From assembly GCF_014844095.1 (NCBI RefSeq), contig NZ_CP062163.1:5365501-5429500 (forward strand): DNA of 64,000 nucleotides, read 5' to 3'. Shown in pieces: positions 33,488 through 41,958 of this stretch. How positions within the stretch are numbered: position 1 is the first letter of the stretch; every line of letters starts with the position of its first letter. The notes under the pieces were generated by a model. It searched no databases, was not told the origin of the DNA, and saw only the letters and a list, made by a program, of their open reading frames with translations. Source of the DNA: Brevibacillus sp. JNUCC-41. Its GTDB lineage: Bacteria > Bacillota > Bacilli > Bacillales > DSM-1321. A program made the position numbers and the translations under genes.

Positions 33488-33613
33488 GTGAAGGAGAGTC
33501 ATATTGATGTACAGTGGTTGTTACTCATAATGGAGGCAAAAAAGATCGGCCTGACCCTAAAGGAAATTCGCTCCTTTCTTAGTACACATTCAAATATTAA
33601 GGATGTTCCTTAA
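33488..33613 (+). CDS. Orphan SinI-domain anti-repressor-like protein
   Basis: A 41-residue protein (GTG at 33488, AGAGGTGAT five bases ahead) whose core DVQWLLLIMEAKKIGLTLKE and following EIRSFLS match the SinI dimerisation helices: Asp-x-x-Trp, the MEAK motif, G-(I/L)-x-x-x-E-I-R and a final hydrophobic helix. SinI binds and inactivates the biofilm repressor SinR. No sinR lies next to it, and the usual C-terminal tail is short. With a Spo0A-type box at the right place, it may be a second anti-repressor that acts in trans on SinR or on a similar protein. The gene is too short for most automated callers. Confidence 0.75.
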   Translation: MKESHIDVQWLLLIMEAKKIGLTLKEIRSFLSTHSNIKDVP

Positions 33614-33652
33614 CCAAAATAGAAAATATGATTGGTCAATCCCACATTCCAT

Positions 33653-33686
33653 TAAAAAAAACGCCCATTTTTAGGCATATTTTTTG
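33653..33686 (+). terminator. Weak terminator-like hairpin after the SinI-like gene
   Basis: AAAAAA-CGCC and GGC-ATATTTTTT surround CATTTTTA. Only three GC pairs hold the stem, but the T-run is good. It is the sole stop candidate between the small gene and yqfZ. Confidence 0.4.
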
Positions 33687-33734
33687 TTCCCTCCAAGTAT
33701 GATGAATTAAAGACAAGCTTGGGAGGATGGAAAA

Positions 33735-34067
33735 TTGAAACGGCTACTGCTTTTTATCTCATTCTGTTTCACTTTATTCATTATTTATTTTGATTTGACT
33801 ACGGGTACCCTGCCGGCTTCCCATCCACCGGCCTCTACAGGCGAACCGGCCGTGCCGGCCAGCCAGCCAGCATCCGCACCATCTGCCGCTTATAAAGAAA
33901 TCACCATGAAACCCGGGGATACCTTACTCTCCATTGTTGAAACGGAAAAAGACGGATCCAATCAGCCAATCGAAACGATCATCGCTGACTTTCAAAGTTT
34001 GAATGAAGGATTGAAACCCGAAAATATGCAGATTGGCAAAACATATAAGATACCCGTTTATAAATAA
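33735..34067 (+). CDS. yqfZ: LysM-domain protein YqfZ
   Basis: A 110-residue protein. It has an N-terminal membrane/signal helix (RLLLFISFCFTLFIIYF), a Pro/Ala/Ser-rich linker (about 28-52) and a C-terminal LysM domain (ITMKPGDTLLSIVETEKDG ... MQIGKTYKIPVYK). LysM binds N-acetylglucosamine glycans, so it is probably at the outer membrane face and touches peptidoglycan. TTG 33735 follows GGGAGGATGG. It matches YqfZ by domain order and by lying before ispG. Confidence 0.82.
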   Translation: MKRLLLFISFCFTLFIIYFDLTTGTLPASHPPASTGEPAVPASQPASAPSAAYKEITMKPGDTLLSIVETEKDGSNQPIETIIADFQSLNEGLKPENMQIGKTYKIPVYK

Positions 34068-34134
34068 CTGTCAAAAGGGGTCTGAGCCTTCACAAGAACC
34101 ATTAAAGTGGATTTCCAAGCACCAGGTATATCCT

Positions 34135-34181
34135 GAAATAGGAAATATCTCATATTGAAAAAAGATTATGAGTCCTATTTC
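34135..34181 (+). terminator. Hairpin between yqfZ and ispG, possible terminator
   Basis: GAAATAGGA (34135-34143) pairs with TCCTATTTC (34173-34181), and inside it CTCAT pairs with ATGAG. No strong U-run follows; the ispG -35 begins two bases later. It may end yqfZ mRNA or be part of the promoter region. Confidence 0.45.
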
Positions 34182-34182
34182 C

Positions 34183-34211
34183 TTGTCAAGCGGTATGTAC
34201 ATTGATACAAT
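34183..34211 (+). promoter_or_regulatory. Sigma-A promoter of ispG
   Basis: TTGTCA (34183-34188), a 17-base spacer and TACAAT (34206-34211) lie 60 bases before the ispG start codon. Each box has five of six consensus bases. Confidence 0.8.
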
Positions 34212-34270
34212 ATTTCAGAGAAGCAAATTAAAAATCAAAACTGATTTTTTCCTAAAGGAGAGAATTCCAC

Positions 34271-35386
34271 TTGAGTGAAATCATACATCGCACCAAGACG
34301 CGGCCAATTAAAGTCGGAAACTTAACGATTGGCGGCAATAATGAAGTTATCGTACAAAGCATGACAACGACAAAAACACATGATGTTGAAGCAACGGTTG
34401 CAGAAATCCTTCGTCTTGAAGAAGCGGGATGTCAAATCGTACGTGTCGCCTGTCCGGATGAAAGGGCAGCTGATGCAATCTCTGAGATAAAAAAACGGAT
34501 AAACATCCCTCTAGTAGTTGATATTCATTTCGATTACAAACTTGCTCTGAAGGCCATTGAAGGCGGAGCGGATAAAATCAGGATAAATCCTGGTAACATC
34601 GGACGCCGTGAAAAGGTTGAAGCAGTCGTGAAAGCTGCAAAGGCTAAAGGAATCCCAATCCGAATCGGGGTAAATGCTGGTTCTCTCGAGAAGAAAATCA
34701 TCGAGAAATATGGCTTCCCGACTGCTGATGGAATGGTGGAAAGTGCTTTACACCATATCAAGATCCTGGAAGACCTCGATTTTCATGACATTATCGTTTC
34801 CATGAAAGCTTCCGATGTCAATTTAGCCATTGAAGCATATGAAAAAGCTTCAAAAGCATTCGATTATCCTTTACATCTTGGAATTACGGAATCAGGAACA
34901 CTGTTCTCCGGGACCGTAAAAAGCGCTGCCGGACTAGGTGCCATCCTAAGTCAAGGAATCGGGAGCACGATGCGTGTTTCCTTAAGTGCCGATCCTGTCG
35001 AAGAGGTGAAGGTGGCAAGGGAGCTTCTAAAAGTATTTGGTCTTGCGTCTAACATGGCCACTTTAATTTCCTGCCCTACTTGCGGCCGAATCGAGATTGA
35101 TTTGATATCCATCGCCAATGAAGTTGAAGAGTACATCCAGACGATTAAAGCACCAATCAAGGTATCAGTGCTTGGTTGTGCGGTAAACGGCCCTGGAGAA
35201 GCCCGTGAGGCTGATATCGGCATTGCCGGGGCCCGAGGTGAAGGTTTACTGTTTAGAAAAGGTCAAATCGTACGTAAAGTGCCTGAAGAGACGATGGTCG
35301 AGGAACTTAAAAAGGAAATTGACAAAATCGCTGAAGAGTACTATGAAAAACAAAGAGCCGAAGCTGCAGCTACACTAAATAAATAA
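34271..35386 (+). CDS. ispG: 4-hydroxy-3-methylbut-2-en-1-yl diphosphate synthase (flavodoxin)
   Basis: A 371-residue enzyme of the MEP isoprenoid pathway that turns MEcPP into HMBPP using a [4Fe-4S] cluster. Iron-sulphur cysteines appear in ISCPTCGR (about 271 and 274) and [11 protein letters not shown] (about 306), followed by the glutamate ligand of the same segment. The N-terminal TIM-barrel starts with [18 protein letters not shown] 34271 follows AAGGAGAG with spacing ten. The next MEP step, ispH, is also in this window at 42.8 kb. A clear promoter and terminator make it a single gene. Confidence 0.97.
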   Translation: MSEIIHRTKTRPIKVGNLTIGGNNEVIVQSMTTTKTHDVEATVAEILRLEEAGCQIVRVACPDERAADAISEIKKRINIPLVVDIHFDYKLALKAIEGGADKIRINPGNIGRREKVEAVVKAAKAKGIPIRIGVNAGSLEKKIIEKYGFPTADGMVESALHHIKILEDLDFHDIIVSMKASDVNLAIEAYEKASKAFDYPLHLGITESGTLFSGTVKSAAGLGAILSQGIGSTMRVSLSADPVEEVKVARELLKVFGLASNMATLISCPTCGRIEIDLISIANEVEEYIQTIKAPIKVSVLGCAVNGPGEAREADIGIAGARGEGLLFRKGQIVRKVPEETMVEELKKEIDKIAEEYYEKQRAEAAATLNK

Positions 35387-35390
35387 ACCA

Positions 35391-35425
35391 AAAAAATCCC
35401 GAATTTTCATGATCGGGATTTTTTT
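35391..35425. terminator. Terminator of ispG
   Basis: AAAAAATCCCGA pairs with TCGGGATTTTTT around ATTTTCATGA. It lies four bases after the ispG stop; A-runs on the left make it usable for yqfX on the other strand too. Confidence 0.9.
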
Positions 35426-35450
35426 GGTTTATTTGAAAAACCCTTTGATG

Positions 35451-35921
35451 CTAAAAGAACGGCAGGATGAATATAGCAACGATGATAGAGACTGCACCTA
35501 TGCCGATGGCCCAGGTACCTAGGTTCGATCCACGGCTTCTGGCCACTATTCCTACAATGATACCTACAATCCCTAAAATGAAAGGCATCATGAATAACGA
35601 TAAAATGGAGATGATCAATGATATGACACCAATCGCTTTTCCTCTTGATGCCACATCCCCCGAACCATTATCCTCTGCAGGTTCATCTTTTCTATAGGAC
35701 CCGATTCGCTGAGGTGGTGTTGAAATTTCGGCAGACGTTTCTTCCTGATACCGGTTATCCATATTCGTTATGGACCCACGACTCTCATATCGCCTGTCAT
35801 CTTCAGGTGCATCTTCATTATAATACCGTTCATGATGCTGATCATCCACAACGGTTGGTTCACTGCCCTCTTTCGCCAATTGCATTTCATCGTCGATACT
35901 GGAGTATTGATCTTTTTCCAT
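35451..35921 (-). CDS. yqfX: YqfX, acidic protein with C-terminal membrane hairpin
   Basis: A 156-residue protein. The first about 90 residues are acidic and disordered (many Asp, Glu, Tyr, Arg), and the last about 60 form two or three membrane helices (GVISLIISILSLFMMPFILGIVGIIVG and WAIGIGAVSIIVAIFILPFF) separated by ARSRGSNLG, as in DUF4190-like proteins. ATG 35921 follows GTGAGGGATG; the frame to 35984 lacks a site. The name fits the order in Bacillus. Function unknown. Confidence 0.75.
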   Translation of the reverse strand: MEKDQYSSIDDEMQLAKEGSEPTVVDDQHHERYYNEDAPEDDRRYESRGSITNMDNRYQEETSAEISTPPQRIGSYRKDEPAEDNGSGDVASRGKAIGVISLIISILSLFMMPFILGIVGIIVGIVARSRGSNLGTWAIGIGAVSIIVAIFILPFF

Positions 35922-36088
35922 TCGCGCATCCCTCACTTTCGTTTGTGAAGCATTTATAGTGTATGTAAAAATTACAGGAACCATCGTGAAAATGGTTTCA
36001 TGTCTTGGAAATAAATATGGGTTTTTACCAAAGCTCTGAGGGGATATGTTACACTAATACAAGTATTGAAAATGAGGAGAGATTCATC

Positions 36089-36673
36089 ATGAAAAAACGT
36101 TTTGGCATCGATATAGATGGGACTGTCACAAGACCTGATTCCATGGTCCCCTTTTTAAATAAAGCTTTTCAGCTGAATTTAGCTTATGAAGACATTACCG
36201 AATATGACTTATTCCCTTTCGTGAATGTTCCAAAAGAGGATTTCACTAAATGGTTCATTGAGACCGAGCCACTCATCTATTCCGAATCATTATTGGCTGA
36301 GGGTGCGAAAGATGTATTGGAAAAATGGACAGAACAAGCCAACCTTTACTTCATCAGTGCCAGGAGCACCCGTCTATTGGATGTAACGAAGGATTGGTTC
36401 TCGACTAATCAAGTCCTATATGATCAGATAGAACTTGTTGGTTCACATGATAAGATTGCTGCAGCCAAAAAATTCGAAGTCGAACTCTTTTTAGAGGACA
36501 AGCACGATAACGCAGTGGCGATTTCAGAAGAGTGTAAAATACCCGTAATTTTATTTAATACCCCCTACAACCAAGATCCCGTGCCTGAAAGGGTGATTCG
36601 GGTCAACAATTGGCAAGAAGCCTCAGCCTGGGTAAATAATTGGATGTCAGGGAAAGTGGCTAGTATAAAATGA
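36089..36673 (+). CDS. yqfW: HAD-family putative nucleotidase YqfW
   Basis: A 194-residue HAD hydrolase of the 5'(3')-deoxyribonucleotidase group. Motif I is FGIDIDGTVTRP (nucleophile Asp near residue 7), motif II lies in FISARSTR, and motif IV is the acidic LFLEDKHDNA. It probably removes phosphate from a nucleotide or small metabolite; the substrate is not known. ATG 36089 has GAGGAGAG in front; the longer frame to 36005 has none. Cytosolic, single gene. Confidence 0.85.
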   Translation: MKKRFGIDIDGTVTRPDSMVPFLNKAFQLNLAYEDITEYDLFPFVNVPKEDFTKWFIETEPLIYSESLLAEGAKDVLEKWTEQANLYFISARSTRLLDVTKDWFSTNQVLYDQIELVGSHDKIAAAKKFEVELFLEDKHDNAVAISEECKIPVILFNTPYNQDPVPERVIRVNNWQEASAWVNNWMSGKVASIK

Positions 36674-36680
36674 GACAAGA

Positions 36681-36713
36681 AAAAAACCATTGACTGGAGG
36701 TCAATGGTTTTTA
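36681..36713. terminator. Bidirectional terminator between yqfW and zur
   Basis: AAAAAACCATTGAC pairs with GTCAATGGTTTTT around TGGAG. It ends yqfW on one strand and the zur transcript on the other, and overlaps the last zur codons. Confidence 0.88.
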
Positions 36714-37136
36714 TGCTTCCAAAGATACGCTACATGCGGGACAGCGTCCGTAAATTTCAAATTTATGCCCCGAAACATCGTAGTCCTTCAGGCTTTCCTG
36801 AAGTTCCTGCATCGGGCACAGTTCGATTTCTTTCGTTTTTCCACAATTCAAACAGATGAAATGGTGATGGTGGGAAGAATGACCGCATGTAAAACGAAAA
36901 CGCTTTTCCCCTTCCAACTCGGTCGCTTCAAAGATGCCAAGTTCGACAAATAAGGAAAGGTTCCTGTAAATCGTATCGAAGCTTAATCCTGGATAATCCT
37001 GCTTCATATTCTCCAATACATCTTTGGCCGTTAAATATTTATCACTGGAAGAGAAAAGCTGAAGCATTTCTTCCCTCTTTCCTGTATGCTTAAAACCTTT
37101 ATCTTTTAAAAGTTGCATGGCAGTAGTTACGTTCAA
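36711..37136 (-). CDS. zur: Zinc uptake regulator Zur (Fur family)
   Basis: A 141-residue Fur-family repressor. The winged helix is at about 10-75 ([23 protein letters not shown]). The histidine stretch [15 protein letters not shown] (about 86-100) and the C-terminal CPAC give the regulatory and structural zinc sites. Its place downstream of two zinc importer genes and the likely Zur operator upstream of them support Zur over PerR or Fur. TTG 37136 is the start, behind GGGGTGATG. With zinc bound it represses the importer and so its own expression. Confidence 0.9.
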   Translation of the reverse strand: MNVTTAMQLLKDKGFKHTGKREEMLQLFSSSDKYLTAKDVLENMKQDYPGLSFDTIYRNLSLFVELGIFEATELEGEKRFRFTCGHSSHHHHFICLNCGKTKEIELCPMQELQESLKDYDVSGHKFEIYGRCPACSVSLEA

Positions 37137-37151
37137 AATACATCACCCCAT

Positions 37152-37985
37152 CTATCGATTTTTCCACTTATCAAACAAAATTGACAAGATGAGAATTAGT
37201 ACAGCTATTATTACAATGGTCCCACCAGGAGCGAGGTCAAGGTTGTATGATAAGAATAATCCGCCAATGACAGAAACTTCACCGAATAATACCGAATAAC
37301 CGATCATCTGCTTAAAGCCCTTCGCAAAACGGAGGCTAGCTGCTACCGGGAGCGTCATAAGCGAAGAAACAAGTAATATGCCAATGATTTTCATGGAAGC
37401 CGCAATGACCAATGCGACCATGACAATGAAAATAAAATGTATCGCTTTATACGGTATTCCAGACGCTTTGGCATGCTCTTCGTCAAAAGATAACAGAAAT
37501 AATTCTTTATACAATAAGGTAAGCATCAAGGCTACGACTAACCCCACTGCCAAAATGACATACATGTCCGCCCGGCTGACGGCGCTGACACTGCCGAATA
37601 AATAACCATATAAATCGGTATTGAAACCATCTGCAATGGATATGAAAATGACACTAAGACCCATGCCTCCGGACATGATGATCGGGATTGCAAGCTCTTG
37701 GTAATGCTTGTACACCCCTCTTAATTTTTCAATGAATAATGAACCACCTACAGAAAACGCCATTCCAATATAAAGTGGATTCAATCCTGCTAAAGATAAA
37801 AAGCTCTTCTGCAGCAATAAACTAAACGCTATACCAGCAAGCGCTACATGACTGAGCGCATCGGAAATCATCGACATCCGCCTTACCACGACAAAAACGC
37901 CCACTAATGGCGCAATCGCTCCGATGATGATTCCGGTCAAGAATGCGTTCTGCAAAAATTCAAATTGCAATATCCCCGATATCAT
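37152..37985 (-). CDS. znuB: Zinc ABC transporter permease (ZnuB type)
   Basis: A 277-residue permease of the ABC-3 family with about eight or nine membrane helices. Typical elements are PLVGVFVVVRRMSMISDALSH (about 24-44), ISIADG, and KIIGILLVSSLMTLPVAASL (about 200-219). ATG 37985 lies behind TTGGAGGAT. It is 21 bases after znuC and 15 before zur. No substrate-binding protein gene is in this cluster, so the importer must use one coded elsewhere. Confidence 0.88.
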   Translation of the reverse strand: MISGILQFEFLQNAFLTGIIIGAIAPLVGVFVVVRRMSMISDALSHVALAGIAFSLLLQKSFLSLAGLNPLYIGMAFSVGGSLFIEKLRGVYKHYQELAIPIIMSGGMGLSVIFISIADGFNTDLYGYLFGSVSAVSRADMYVILAVGLVVALMLTLLYKELFLLSFDEEHAKASGIPYKAIHFIFIVMVALVIAASMKIIGILLVSSLMTLPVAASLRFAKGFKQMIGYSVLFGEVSVIGGLFLSYNLDLAPGGTIVIIAVLILILSILFDKWKNR

Positions 37986-38006
37986 TGGGCTATCCTCCAA
38001 AACATA

Positions 38007-38771
38007 TTAATGATCATGATTTAAAAATTGGACCCCATGTCCATAAATGGACGAAAGCTCACCTTCATCCAATTCATTATATTCACGGGCATCCCCATGA
38101 AAATGAAGCTTTTTATTCAAGCAGGCGACATGCGTGACTTTATCGGTCACAGTACCAACATCATGTGTTACTAAAATCAGGGTTATTCCTAATTTTTCAT
38201 TCAACATCTCAAGCATTTCATAAAATTGATGGACGTTTTTTGAATCAACGCCAACCGTAGGTTCATCCAATATCATCAATTCCGGTTCGCTGACCAGTGA
38301 ACGGGCAATGAATACCCTTTGCTGTTGGCCTCCGGACAATTCCCCGATATTACGGTTCTGATAATCAAGCATATCCACGGATTCCAGAGCCTTCTTCACC
38401 TTTTGCTTATCCTCTTTGCCTGCAAACTTAAACAAGCCAATTTTTTTGGTCAAACCGCTCTGAACCACTTCAAAAACAGTGGCAGGGAATCCTGAGTTGA
38501 AGGAATTCGCCTTTTGGGAAACGAACCCGACCTTTTGCCAATCTTTAAAGCGTCGTATGTCTTCCCCGAATATTTGAATTTTCCCCTTTTGGAGCTTAAA
38601 CAGACCAAGCAACAACTTCAAAAGCGTTGACTTACCGGATCCATTCGGCCCAACGATAGCTAAGAAGGCCCCTCTGGGAATTTCAAGTGAAACATGTTCC
38701 AGCACTAGATCTTTTGTATATTTGTAAGATATATCTTCAAATTTAACTATGGGGTTTACTACATTGTCCAA
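38007..38771 (-). CDS. znuC: Zinc ABC transporter ATP-binding protein (ZnuC type)
   Basis: A 254-residue ABC ATPase: Walker A GPNGSGKST (about 40-48), Q-loop FVSQKAN, signature LSGGQQQR (about 142-149), Walker B LMILDEPTVGVD and the switch histidine in VTHDVG. The histidine-rich end (YGHGVQFLNHDH) could sense or buffer zinc. TTG 38771 is chosen since AGGTG sits six bases upstream; GTG 38780 lies in the site itself. First gene of the unit, behind the probable Zur operator. Confidence 0.9.
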   Translation of the reverse strand: MDNVVNPIVKFEDISYKYTKDLVLEHVSLEIPRGAFLAIVGPNGSGKSTLLKLLLGLFKLQKGKIQIFGEDIRRFKDWQKVGFVSQKANSFNSGFPATVFEVVQSGLTKKIGLFKFAGKEDKQKVKKALESVDMLDYQNRNIGELSGGQQQRVFIARSLVSEPELMILDEPTVGVDSKNVHQFYEMLEMLNEKLGITLILVTHDVGTVTDKVTHVACLNKKLHFHGDAREYNELDEGELSSIYGHGVQFLNHDH

Positions 38772-38796
38772 AGAGATCACCTATTTTTTAAGAATC

Positions 38797-38844
38797 ATTA
38801 CGATTAACAATCGTTAGTATAAATCAAAGAAGTCCAGTTGTAAA
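38797..38844 (-). promoter_or_regulatory. Promoter and probable Zur operator of znuC-znuB-zur
   Basis: On the minus strand TTTACA (38839-38844), 17 bases and TATACT (38816-38821) make a good sigma-A promoter. Right after the -10, at 38797-38814, lies AATCGTAAT, a perfect Zur half-site, with a second AACGATT half-turned to it (dyad ACGATT/AATCGT around three bases). Its place at the RNA start fits repression. The second half is not a full match to the Bacillus consensus. Confidence 0.65.
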
Positions 38845-38985
38845 GAATCCGGTCTTCTTAACATGTGCCGATACACCCCGAATCACAAAAAAATGTCACC
38901 TGAACCAATTTACCGTAACCAAAACGAAGTTTCATGTTCACATCCGTCTACCTCCTTCATATGTTTTAACAAAGGAGGAGATCGT

Positions 38986-39246
38986 TTGAAATTATTTGAA
39001 ATGATGGTCAATCATAAAATCAACAATATACGCCCCGGTGAACTGCTTTCCCTTGCTAAACAGCATAAGGTTGCACTCACTCAAAAACAGGCACAGGATA
39101 TCACTGCACTTCTAGCCGGTAAAAATATTAACATTTTTGATATACGTCAAAGACAGAACGTACTTGGTCAAATTACAAAAGTTGCCGGTGCAAGCACAGC
39201 CAGGGAGATAGAAGCCCTCTTCAACAACCTTACTTCCACTTTTTAA
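38986..39246 (+). CDS. yqfT: DUF2624 family protein YqfT
   Basis: An 86-residue soluble, helical protein starting at TTG 38986 behind AAAGGAGGAG. It reads MKLFEMMVNHKINNI, then the LLSLAKQHKVALTQKQAQDI helix and ends LFNNLTSTF, matching DUF2624/YqfT. Nothing is known of its role. The longer frame from 38863 has no ribosome site. It stands alone and ends with a strong terminator. Confidence 0.82.
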   Translation: MKLFEMMVNHKINNIRPGELLSLAKQHKVALTQKQAQDITALLAGKNINIFDIRQRQNVLGQITKVAGASTAREIEALFNNLTSTF

Positions 39247-39296
39247 AGATCTTAAGCCTGTTGCTATTTGAGCATACTTAATCCCAATGCAAAATG

Positions 39297-39336
39297 AAAG
39301 GACGATTCATCTTCATTTCAATGAATCGTCCTTTTC
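39297..39336. terminator. Bidirectional terminator between yqfT and nfo
   Basis: AAAGGACGATTCAT pairs with ATGAATCGTCCTTT around a ten-base loop, with TTTT after it. nfo ends nine bases further from the opposite side, so both can use it. Confidence 0.88.
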
Positions 39337-39344
39337 TATAATGA

Positions 39345-40241
39345 TTATTGTTGGAACCTGATCTTTTCCAATAAATCTTCTTCAAATTGATTATTCTTGA
39401 ACATATCAATTTCGAATTTATAAGGTGCCCTTTTGTCTTTTTTGTCTTCCCCTACATAAGGTGTTTCCAGGATTTTCGGAACAGTGCTTAATTGAGGATG
39501 GTGCACAATTTCATTCAACGCCTTAAAGCCGATATGACCAAATCCAATGTTTTCATGGCGGTCCTTACGGGTGCCGCGTTCATTTTTGCTATCGTTTATA
39601 TGAAGGACCTTGATACGGTCAACACCGACCAATTTATCGAATTCATTCAGTACGCCATCAAAATCCTCGATGATGTTATAACCTGCATCATGAGTATGGC
39701 AAGTATCGAAGCATACCGATAATTTTTCATTATGGGTTACACCATCAATGATCATCGCCAGCTCCTCGAAAGACCTGCCACATTCAGAACCTTTACCCGC
39801 CATCGTTTCAAGGGCAATCTGAACTTTATCGTCGGCAGTCAGCACTTCATTCAAACCTTCAATGATTCTCTTGATCCCCAGTTCACTGCCTGCACCAACA
39901 TGAGCACCTGGATGAAGTACGATTTGCCTTGCGCCAATCGCTTCGGTCCGGTCGATTTCGCTGCGTAAAAAGTTGACTCCAAGCTCATATGTGGCTGGAT
40001 TCGTGGTATTTCCTATATTAATGATATATGGAGCATGGACTACGATATCGCTGATTCCATTCTCCTCCATATGCAGTCTTCCGGCTTCGATATTTAAATC
40101 CTCGATTTTTTTACGTCTTGTGTTTTGAGGGGCCCCTGTATAGATCATGAATGTGTTGGAGCCATACGAAGCCGCTTCTTGACTCGCAGCAAGAAGCATA
40201 CCTTTCCCGCTCATTGAAACATGCGATCCAATCTTCAGCAT
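39345..40241 (-). CDS. nfo: Endonuclease IV (AP endonuclease)
   Basis: A 298-residue TIM-barrel enzyme for base excision repair. It opens the DNA 5' to abasic sites and holds three zinc ions. Family signatures are VLHPGAHVG (about 110-118), [10 protein letters not shown] (about 142-151), [13 protein letters not shown] (about 176-188) and LHINDSKN (about 213-220). ATG 40241 follows GGGGAG. It lies 12 bases after cshB in the same direction; in B. subtilis Nfo protects spores against DNA damage during germination. Confidence 0.96.
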   Translation of the reverse strand: MLKIGSHVSMSGKGMLLAASQEAASYGSNTFMIYTGAPQNTRRKKIEDLNIEAGRLHMEENGISDIVVHAPYIINIGNTTNPATYELGVNFLRSEIDRTEAIGARQIVLHPGAHVGAGSELGIKRIIEGLNEVLTADDKVQIALETMAGKGSECGRSFEELAMIIDGVTHNEKLSVCFDTCHTHDAGYNIIEDFDGVLNEFDKLVGVDRIKVLHINDSKNERGTRKDRHENIGFGHIGFKALNEIVHHPQLSTVPKILETPYVGEDKKDKRAPYKFEIDMFKNNQFEEDLLEKIRFQQ

Positions 40242-40253
40242 CTGAATTCTCCC

Positions 40254-41567
40254 CTATTTCTTTCTCTGTATACGACGTTCGCGTTTTTTAAAGTTTTCCA
40301 CATCTCGTTGAATTTTCTTCTTGTATCCTGGCTTGACTTTAGTTGGCTTCTTGACGTGCCTGCTCGCTTTAACATCAATATCAGATTTTTGTTTTTTACG
40401 GTTTTTTCGTTTATTACGTTCGTCGATATCAACCCAATCACCGTTTTGGATATCGGCATCACGGAACTGAATGCCCATTTTTTCGAGGCGGTTCAATGAA
40501 TCTTCATCGGAAGTATCGTATATGGAAGTGGCAATTCCTGAATATCCTGCACGAGCGGTCCTACCCGTCCTATGGATATAAAAGTCCAAGTCTGAAGGCA
40601 ATTCATAGTTAATGATATGACTTACACCTTCGATATCGATTCCACGTGATGCCAGATCTGTCGCAACAATGAATTGATACTCCAAATCATTGATTTGCTT
40701 CATCATTTTTTTACGCTCACGAGGCGTTAAATCCCCATGAATACGGCCGACATTCAATCCTTTTTCGCTCAAGGAATTAGCCACATGATCCGCCATTTTC
40801 TTTGTGTTCGTGAAAACAATCGCCAAATATGGATTATAACGAACGATGATATCATGAAGTAACTGCTCTTTGTTACGGTGGCGAAGCGGTATAAGAACAT
40901 GTTCAATTTTCGAAGCTGTCGCCTGCTTGGGATTCACTTGAACATACTTTGGATTCTCCATATATTTATTCAAAAACGGCTTCAATTTTTCTGGAATGGT
41001 TGCCGAAAAGACAAGCATTTGAATTTTTTCAGCCATACGTGAAGCAAATAAATCGACATCTTCAATGAATCCCATGTCTAGCATAAGGTCCGCCTCATCG
41101 ACTACAAGCATTTTAGCTGTATACACCTGTAATGCCTGAGCTTCAACCAAGTCCTTGATCCGGCCCGGCGTACCAATTACCAATTGTGGCTGTGTCTTCA
41201 ATTTATCTATCATTCGCTGTTTATCAGTGCCACCGATGAAACAACGGACTTGAATCTGCTTATCCTCAGGGAAATGGTCAGCAATTTTCAAAGCTTCTTT
41301 GTAGATTTGGTTCGCTAACTCACGGGTTGGTGCGGAAATAATCGCTTGAACCTCATTTTTACCAGCATCAAGCCTGTTCATGATCGGCAGCAAATAGGAA
41401 TGTGTCTTTCCTGTACCTGTTTGCGACTGGCCAATTAAGCTACTTCCCTTTAAAAGCGACGGAAGCACGCGCTCTTGAATTTCCGTCGGCTTATCGAACC
41501 CTAAAGTACGAACCGCATCTAGAATGTAGCTTTTCAAATTAAATCGTTCAAATTGATTTTGTTTCAT
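40254..41567 (-). CDS. cshB: DEAD-box RNA helicase CshB
   Basis: A 437-residue DEAD-box helicase with all motifs: Q motif (GFDKPTEIQ), I (SQTGTGKT), Ia (PTRELANQ), II (VDEADLM), III (SAT), V (ATDLASRGID) and VI (HRTGRTAR). The tail (about 375-437) is very basic with lysine and arginine, as in CshB, which acts in cold-shock and ribosome or mRNA remodelling. ATG 41567 follows AAGGAG. nfo follows 12 bases downstream, as in B. subtilis. Confidence 0.94.
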   Translation of the reverse strand: MKQNQFERFNLKSYILDAVRTLGFDKPTEIQERVLPSLLKGSSLIGQSQTGTGKTHSYLLPIMNRLDAGKNEVQAIISAPTRELANQIYKEALKIADHFPEDKQIQVRCFIGGTDKQRMIDKLKTQPQLVIGTPGRIKDLVEAQALQVYTAKMLVVDEADLMLDMGFIEDVDLFASRMAEKIQMLVFSATIPEKLKPFLNKYMENPKYVQVNPKQATASKIEHVLIPLRHRNKEQLLHDIIVRYNPYLAIVFTNTKKMADHVANSLSEKGLNVGRIHGDLTPRERKKMMKQINDLEYQFIVATDLASRGIDIEGVSHIINYELPSDLDFYIHRTGRTARAGYSGIATSIYDTSDEDSLNRLEKMGIQFRDADIQNGDWVDIDERNKRKNRKKQKSDIDVKASRHVKKPTKVKPGYKKKIQRDVENFKKRERRIQRKK

Positions 41568-41634
41568 CAAAAAACTCCTTTATCCTGTCAGTCATTAGAC
41601 ATGTCCTGTTATTATAATAAATTTTACACAAAAA

Positions 41635-41735
41635 GCGCAAGCGCCTGGGTTGCTCGTGAAGAAAATAGGGATTGCCCCATAAGGCGCTTTTTGCCTTGTG
41701 AGGGCAATCTTCTTTTTCACAACGAGCTAGGCGCT
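41635..41735. repeat. Long imperfect hairpin repeat between cshB and yqfQ
   Basis: About 100 bases that fold on themselves: GCGCCT (41641) with AGGCGC (41729-41734), GCTCGTGAAGAA (41652-) with TTCTTTTTCAC-ACGAGC (41709-41728) and GATTGCCC (41670-) with GGGCAATC (41702-41709). The middle holds AAGGCGCTTTTTGCCTT. The sequence has the look of a mobile palindromic element or a dispersed intergenic repeat of Bacillus. The rest of the 390-base gap (41568-41958) shows no gene. Confidence 0.7.
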
Positions 41736-41958
41736 GAGGTTAGTTCTCTTAAAATGGACTCTTGCAAACGAAAAGCCCCTGTCCTGGTCATAGCGTATCC
41801 CCCGCAGACATGGAGCTAAAAAGACTACCGTTACCATCTTACCTTCTTTCCGGTTACTTCACAACTGCCCAGTCACTCTTTCCTCAAACCTTTTTTGCCG
41901 AATTGCATAATTTATATAGAAGAGTACATCGCATATAAAAACTGAGGAGGTGAAACCT

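Noticed and set aside
36940-36950. Spo0A core TTCGACA
   Set aside because: It lies inside the zur coding sequence, far from any start, and is explained by codon content.
38863-38985. Longer N-terminus for yqfT
   Set aside because: The frame is open but has no ribosome site, whereas AAAGGAGGAG sits just before TTG 38986.
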